64,000 nt of DNA, taken from positions 8,779,501 through 8,843,500 of the forward strand of contig JAVHKY010000023.1 in NCBI GenBank assembly GCA_035079385.1, given 5' to 3'. Position numbers and translations under genes: made by a program. Of this stretch, positions 57,566 to 64,000 are shown in pieces. This DNA is from Aspidiotus rigidus. Its lineage: Eukaryota; Arthropoda; Insecta; Hemiptera; Diaspididae. Below the pieces are notes generated by a model. That model searched no databases, was not told the DNA's origin, and saw nothing but the letters and a program-made list of their open reading frames with translations. How positions within the stretch are numbered: the first letter of the stretch is position 1; every line of letters begins with the position of its first letter.

Positions 57566-57741
57566 TTTCGGGATCTCCTTGTAGCTGGATTCCCAGATGA
57601 AGAATATTGGGATGGAGTTCGCATAGAAAATGGTGATATGATAGCGTGAATACAATTTATGAGTGCACGAGAGGAATAGCAGCTGGAGGTAGCTTTAAGA
57701 GATGCCAGGAATCGGAAATGATAAAGAATTGAACCACTCAC
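57295..57741 (-). pseudogene. Unrecognised 148-codon open frame, with broken duplicate
   Basis: The C-terminal half looks protein-like (NLLSLPRPTLLRGYSS, then LMIRYSRNLQNRINSIG), with a basic patch RRSRKMKKNPRRK before it. The first part is less convincing and a donor-like TTAG|GTGAGT on the minus strand lies just upstream (about 57742). The duplicate at 58134-58437 has several stops in the same region. It could be the last exon of a transposon or host-derived gene. No family was recognised and there is no promoter evidence. Called a pseudogene only because the repeated copy is broken. Confidence 0.3.
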
Positions 57742-57851
57742 CTAATATACAGTGTACTGGACTAATACTAGACTAAGAATAATGTATAGGAAAAAATGAT
57801 TGTAGAGCTCTTTTTTTTTACCTACTTTTCTAGCTCGAAAAGTGCGGTATT

Positions 57852-58065
57852 ACATCTGTAGCAAGATTGACAGGGGGAAGAAGCAGTCAACTTTCTCAAT
57901 GCTTTGGAGGCCCTATATTACTTTCAGCATGAAAAAAATCAGTTTTTTTTTTTTTATTACATCTGTAGCAATATTGACAGGGGGAAAAAGCAGTCAACTT
58001 TCTCAATGCTTTGGAGGCCTTATATTACTTTCAGCATGAAAAAAATCAGTTTTTTTTTTTTTATA
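57852..58065 (+). repeat. Recent tandem duplication, 107 bp x 2
   Basis: ACATCTGTAGCAAGATTGAC begins the first copy and ACATCTGTAGCAATATTGAC the second. Both contain CTCAATGCTTTGGAGGCC and end in a T-run. Nearly identical, so recent. Confidence 0.9.
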
Positions 58066-58133
58066 TAGGCCTATATTTACGCTGACAGAAATTTTTTTCC
58101 GCGGATCTCCTCCAAAACTACCGGATGGGTTTT

Positions 58134-58437
58134 TTCGAGACTTCGATAAGTTATAGTCTCAATCTGAAGATGGGTACCAACAATTTTTTTGACAAATAAT
58201 TGATAGTAATTCCTCAGCGCGTTTCCAATTGAGTTGATACGATTTCTGTAGGTTACGGTTAATGATATTGCGAGTTATCGAAATATCAATTTGCAAGGAT
58301 CGCAGAAACAACTATTAAAGTCTCGTAGCAGTTTGGGCAGGGGGAGGGTAGAGGTATTTCTGGAGACGTTTCGTAGGTTTTAGATGACTCGTAGCCTAAA
58401 TTAAAACAAAATTCAGGTTTCCTTATTGGATTGTAGG
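58134..58437 (+). repeat. Direct repeat, copy 2
   Basis: Second copy of 57271-57565 with small insertions and substitutions. In the minus-strand frame it is interrupted by stops. Confidence 0.8.
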
Positions 58438-58617
58438 TATTTTTACTCTGTTATCAGTTGAGGTGACGTCATAGTGATAGAATTTATAAACTGATTTTTA
58501 TTGTTCATTCTACAAATATTTGACACGATGGACAGGTTTATTGGTATTTAATCTAAAGAGAGGGAGTGACTCTCTCAATGATTTTTGCATTGTGGTTGAA
58601 AAGTCGTGTACTACTCT

Positions 58618-59671
58618 GACATGTCCCATGTCTTTTCTCTCGCCGGACCCCGATTTTGAAACTCGCGAGTACAAACCCCCCCCCCCCCCGTCAAGAGAAA
58701 TCTCTACCCCGTGGGTGATTCAGAAATTTGCGAGTACACCCCGCGTAATAATAATAATTAATTAATTATTTATTAAATAATTGAATAATTAAATAAATAA
58801 ATAAATAATTAAATAATTAATATAATTAATAATTAGAAATTCTCTACCCCGTGAGTGATTCAGAAATTCGCGAGTACACCCCGCGTAATAATAATAAATA
58901 ATTAATTAATTAATTAATAATTAAATAATTAAATAATTGAATAAATAAATAAATAATTAAATAATTAAGTAAATAAATAATTAAATAATTAATATAATTA
59001 ATAATTAGAAATTCTCTACCCCGTGGGAGATTCAGAAATTCGCGAGGACACCCCGCGTAATAATAATAATAAATAATTAATTGATTAATTAATAATTAAA
59101 TAATTAAATAAATAAATAATTAAATAAATAAATGATTAAATAATTAATATAATTAATAATTAGAAAATCTCTACCCCTTGGGTGATTCAGAAATTCGCGA
59201 GTACACCCCGCGTAATAATAATAAATAATTAATTAATTAATTAATTGATTAATTAATAATTAAATAAATAAATAAATAAATAATTGAATAAATAATATAA
59301 ATAAATAAATAAATAAATAAATCATTAAATAAATAAATCATTAAATAATTAAATAATTAAATAATTAAATAAATAAATAATCAAATAATTAATATAATTA
59401 ATAATTAGAAAATTTTCCAAGTCCCTCTTCCTATCATATGTGGCTGGATAGTCGAAATTTTTCCAAGTCCCCTAGACTTGAATTGTCTCATACCTTTCCA
59501 ATACAACAGCGAGATCGCTCGTTCGCCCCACGAAAGTTGATACCTCAAAATATAGAACACCCACAATTACCTCAAAATACTTCTCTTACAAGACTTATAC
59601 GACGCCAAGATAGGTAAAGGGGTAAACAAATAATATCTCACGAACACTTGACCTTGTAGAAGAATTAATAA

Positions 59672-59759
<88 letters not shown>

Positions 59760-59776
59760 ATTAAATAATTAAATAA

Positions 59777-59818
<42 letters not shown>

Positions 59819-60334
59819 AAATAAATAAAGGCTGAATAGTCAAAATTTTTCCAAGTCCCCTAGACTTGAACTGTCTCATACCACTCCAATTCAACAGCGA
59901 GACAGGGGGCGAACGAGCGGAGCGAGTTCGCGCTACCTCATATTTGTCATAGAAGACTTATACGACGCCAAGATAGGTAAAGTTTTCTAAGTCCCTCTTC
60001 CTATCATATATGGCTGGATAGTCGAAATTTTTCCAAGTCCCCTAGACTTGAATTGTCTCATATCATTCCAATACAACAGCGAGACAGGGGGCGAACGAGC
60101 GGAGCGAGTTCGCGCTACCTCATATTTCTCAAAAAAGACTTGAATTTTCTCATACCATTCCAATACAACAGCGAGATCGCTCGTTCGCCCCACCGAAAGT
60201 TGATACCTCAAAATATAGAACACCCACAATTACCTCAAAATATTTCTCATACAAGACTTATACGTCGCCAAGATAGGTAAAGGTGTAAACGAATAATATC
60301 TCACGAACACTTGACCTAGTACAAGAATTAATAA

Positions 60335-60366
<32 letters not shown>

Positions 60367-61061
60367 ATTAAATAATTAAATAATTGAATAATTAAATAAT
60401 TAAATAAATAAAGGCTGGATAGTCGAAATTTTTCCAAGTCCCCTAGACTTGAATTGTCACATACCATTCCAATACAACAGCGAGACAGGGGGCGAACGAG
60501 CGGAGCGAGTTCGCGCTACCTCATATTTCTCAAAAAAGACTTGAATTTTCTCATACCATTCCAATACAACAGCGAGATCGCTCGTTCGCCCCACCGAAAG
60601 TTGATACCTCAAAATATAGAACACCCACAATTACCTCAAAATATTTCTCATACAAGACTTATACGTCGCCAAGATAGGTAAAGGTGTAAACGAATAATAT
60701 CTCACGAACACTTGACCTAGTACAAGAATTAATAATAAATAAATAAATAAATAAATAATATTAAATAATTAAATAATTGAATAATTATATAATTAAATAA
60801 ATAAAGGCTGGATAGTCGAAATTTTTCCAAGTCCCCTAGACTTGAATTGTCACATACCATTCCAATACAACAGCGAGACAGGGGGCGAACGAGCGGAGCG
60901 AGTTCGTGCTACCTCGTATTTCTCATAGAAGACTTATACGACGCCACGATAGGTAAAGGGGTAAACGAATAATACTCGTATCTCAGGAACACTTGACCTA
61001 GTAGAAGTCTAGACTGAAATATTTCAAGATGACTGATAAAATATAAAAGACATGGAACATG
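58618..61061 (+). mobile_element. Composite microsatellite element, full copy B
   Basis: It begins GACATGTCCCATGTCTTTT and ends AAAAGACATGGAACATG. Order as in copy A: C-run, four TCTACCCCGTGRGTGATTC/GCGAGTACACC blocks with AAT tracts, then tandem CCCTAGACTTGAATTGTC units with GCGAACGAGCGGAGCGAG and (AAAT)n tracts, then TCTAGACTGAAATATTTCAA before the right end. Copies of the unit here are more alike to each other than some in copy A, suggesting homogenisation. No protein-coding capacity for transposition. Both full copies have the same orientation, about 50 kb apart. Confidence 0.65.
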
Positions 61062-61167
61062 ATTTTCATTTATTTGGCTATGTCAGAAAATTTTACTTCT
61101 GATTGAATTGAACTAAGCAAAAATCATACAATACAAACGAAAGTGTAAATAAAAATTTTTTTCGCTA

Positions 61168-61596
61168 TATTTTCAAAAAAGTGATTTTCATCCAAAAGCC
61201 TCAAACTTTGTACGAACTTTTTGAATTGAACTTACAACGAAGTTCAAGTACACTAAAATGTAGCAAATTTAACGAGGAATATTTTCTGTCTAAAGACTTC
61301 TTTTCATTGAGCCCACATTTTTCGAGATATTCGAAAAAAACCGATTTTGGGGGGCTAAAACGTGCCACAAAAAATTTAGCACAAGGTATGGGGGTGGGAA
61401 CTTCGATATGTTTTTCGGAGCACCAAACTTGACCATTTACAATAATTTCCTTTGTGTACCCTAAAATGTTTACGAGACCATTTTTTGTGTCTTCATCGCC
61501 TGTACTACGATGATTTCTTAGGAAAGACACTAGAGTAGGCAAAAACACTCTTTGACTTGATTACTAATAGGAGACATATAATCTCCATTAGCAGTA
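61168..61596 (-). repeat. Dispersed repeat, minus-strand copy without MITE
   Basis: Reverse complement of 55034-55755 minus the MITE. Landmarks are AACTTACAACGAAGTTCAAG, GGGGGCTAAAACGTGCCAC, ACCATTTTTTGTGTCTTCAT and CTCCATTAGCAGTA. It provides the empty site for the MITE. Its 115-codon minus frame (61548-61201) is unrecognised and probably chance or a decayed element protein. Confidence 0.75.
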
Positions 61597-64000
61597 TTTT
61601 TTTCACTCAACGAGGGCTGTGAAATTTGACAAGACCACAAGAGGAATGAAAGACGTACTTCAGCCATAAGTATCGAAGACACCTTGTATACATTTTTGAA
61701 GACGTTACTGTCCTTCTTCGGCTCTTAATAGATGGCCTTGTTCAAAATTCACGTTCGATTTGCATAAGAACCACTTGAAATAGCGGATACTTAATGTTCA
61801 TTTCATTGTCTTAGGACTTCCTCGGTCAAGACAATAAGTTACTATAAACTTTCCTCGTGTGTTTTGAAGATCATTTCGTCCAGCCATAATAACTATCGTT
61901 TTCTCGTAATACTCTACAGGCAGTACAAGGTATTTTCGAACGAACTAATCGTAAAAGTAAACAAGTGTATGATGTAGGCGTGATTGTTGTACGTCGTCGA
62001 CGACGTTGTTTAAAAGGTTAAAGATGAACAAACTGTTTTTTATATGTACGTATAAATACATTATTAAATATTATTTTTGAAATACGACCGCTATTCGATC
62101 ATCATTCTCTCTGTTATCCTCATCGGCTATCGGCTATATCAGCCGAGTGAAAGCGAGAAGGTCAATATCAGTACCACCTTTTGCGTTTACGACGAACGAA
62201 AACAAAAGTTATTTCCTTCGTAACGTCTGTCGTGTATGTGTGGGTACGGAGCTGCGGGGCTGCGGAAAATTTTCTTCTTCCGCGGTTTTTTTTCTTCTCT
62301 CATTTTCATTTCCCAAAACGGCTAATAAGACGTTATCGTTTTGACGAGAGCTAACAACACGATTTGAACTTTTTCCTCAACACTGCGGTTACTTTCGTTC
62401 AAATTATAGACGATTTTTACCCGAAGGAGATGAAGACGCACCGCATTTTTTCGGAATGATATAGCTTTCCGAATGTCGATTATTACGATTTCCGTCTTTT
62501 CGTGAATTGATCATCTTCAATTCGGTTATCTAGTCTACCGAGCTGAGAAAGTGGTTATACGATCATTATGGGTATTGGTTTACATGATTTCGCATCGTCT
62601 CGTCGTCTATGACTTATTGTCTCTTTTTTTTTGAAGATTCTTCGAACGAAGGTTGATGGCCATTGCGTAACTGTTAAATGGTATATTTTATGCGTGCAAG
62701 GCGTATTTAGGGTGTATAGAGACGATGGATGACTGCCTACTTGAAGTTCTCGTTCATCATTCATTAACGACGTATTTAGAGTCGATAGAGTCGTGACTCT
62801 TGGAAGTTGCAACTCGTGCACCTTTTTGCTTCCACGTCCGCGTATTGCGTATCAATTATTGTCGATGAAAATCGCCACCGATATTTCAAATTACGTTGAT
62901 CGTTGTTGACGTTGTTTTGTTATCGCTTGCTACAGTGCCACCGCCGATTAGAATATAGGTGCCTTATTTAGCCTCGGCGGCTATATAACTTTCATACTGC
63001 ATTAAAAATTGTCAACAATAGAGAGATTGCAACGAATTACTCGTTCATTATGCTGCGGGTCTTTCCTATGTATGACAAGTAAAAGCTTCCGTGCCTGTAC
63101 ATTTATCGATAAACAGTCCGCGCCTGTTCTACGTCAGTTGTCTTCCTCATTGTACCTCATTTTGGTTCGTTAAATTTTCAATTGTATCATTGGAAAAGTG
63201 AAAAGGTAAAAGTCCGCTGGGGTTGGATAGTGTTGCGTGAACTCACGAGGAAAGGGAAAGTGTAAACATCGGCAGAAAAAAAAAAAGTTTTCAAAAATAT
63301 CGCCGGAATCCACGTGCAGCGCCTTCCTTATAGGTGAGGAAGAAACGTCGCGGTCGTCCCACGCGTATATTCTCTGATGGCCGAAGGAAGAAAGAAAACA
63401 TCAGTCTTATTATCATTCGAAGAAATCTGATAGATGACATTAGACGAGTATTGTAATTATAATTCTTATCGATGTTTTTTAGTAGACTTACAGTAGTTGA
63501 CTCGCGGTATGCGCAAACTTTAAGAAAAAATATTTTCTACTAATTATACACTCTCGTAAAACTAAAGTAATACCTTGATTTTTATGTATTCGAGAGTCGA
63601 ATTACGTTTTATTAGCGAAAAGCGATCTTACTCGTCGGTTTTTGAAACGAATTTGAGTGCTTCTTTTCTCTTCAAGAGTTTCGATGGAGTTCAAAACGAA
63701 TTGTGGGTCGCCGCAATCACTTTCTTTTTATGACTTCCTAAACATATTATGTTGGGCGACTGTTTCCGAAAGGCTTTTTTTATGTCGCGTATTTAATGCA
63801 TTTTTAACGAAGGATTTTCCATCACTCGACGTCGCGTCTTAGCCGTCGCTTAAATCCCTAAGAAAGTTCGCAAATCAATTCAAAATCAGCCAAGATCAGG
63901 GATTAGGAAAAATTCTAGGTACAAACTGTGGAATTTCTGGGCGTAAATCTTATGAAGTTAAGGCTCAGCCTTATCGCCAACATTGTTTAATATTGCAATG
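61597..64000. other. Intron stretch at the right edge, nothing recognised
   Basis: No tandem arrays, element ends or protein families were seen. GC-rich islands such as the one near 62940 (CCACCGCCGATTAG) are short. The next storkhead-box exon, expected to begin in phase 1 with the rest of a Gly codon, was not found here. Confidence 0.4.

Noticed and set aside
1..64000. tRNA or other structured RNA genes
   Set aside because: GGTTCGA-like words were noticed (for example near 1195 and 52793) but none sits in a cloverleaf context. A covariance-model scan would be needed to exclude all.

Overview
The window is AT-rich, intron-rich eukaryotic DNA, most likely from an insect. It carries two spliced exons of a storkhead-box gene (STOX family, 'knockout' in Drosophila) separated by a 20.9 kb intron. 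Its retroelements are RTE-like, R1-like and RNase H-bearing LINEs plus a BEL/Pao fragment. The one complete small gene has a TATA box and an arthropod-type TCAGT initiator. The order of insect cannot be fixed from sequence alone. A sawfly or other hymenopteran is only a guess.

Layout. 1-22.6 kb is non-coding and repeat-rich. It holds MITE-like minisatellite elements, decayed LINE fragments, a 2.6 kb composite element loaded with AAAT microsatellite (8.65-11.24 kb), a BEL/Pao pol remnant and a 4 kb higher-order satellite (17.3-21.3 kb) with an inverted outlier block (13.0-14.1 kb). Exon 22677-22973 and exon 43892-44087 encode the N-terminal part of the storkhead-box protein. The winged-helix part must lie beyond the right edge. 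The intron between them contains a frameshifted LINE with an RNase H domain (23.4-26.0 kb), a tandemly duplicated block (26.3-28.7 kb), a compact intronless secreted double-psi beta-barrel gene (30.75-31.4 kb), a 5'-truncated RTE-type LINE, a MITE cluster (33.7-35 kb) and long low-complexity arrays (40.9-43.2 kb).

44.1-64 kb is the next intron. It includes a 2.2 kb element with 550 bp inverted arms (47.0-49.2 kb). It also includes a nested stack: a foldback element invaded by a hAT-type MITE with an 8 bp target duplication and by an apparently full-length RTE-like LINE (50.5-54.8 kb), with both ORFs open and a 13 bp target duplication. Next come a MITE with a visible empty site, and a second copy of the 2.5 kb composite element (58.6-61.1 kb).

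Only two host genes are supported: the storkhead-box gene and the nested DPBB gene. Everything else recognisable is mobile or repetitive. The best candidate for unusual biology is the intronless, signal-peptide-bearing DPBB (RlpA/expansin-like) gene inside the storkhead intron. The best candidates for undescribed mobile families are the composite microsatellite element (two full and two partial copies) and the minisatellite-cored element that starts ACGACGGCTTCC and ends CCCTGTT.
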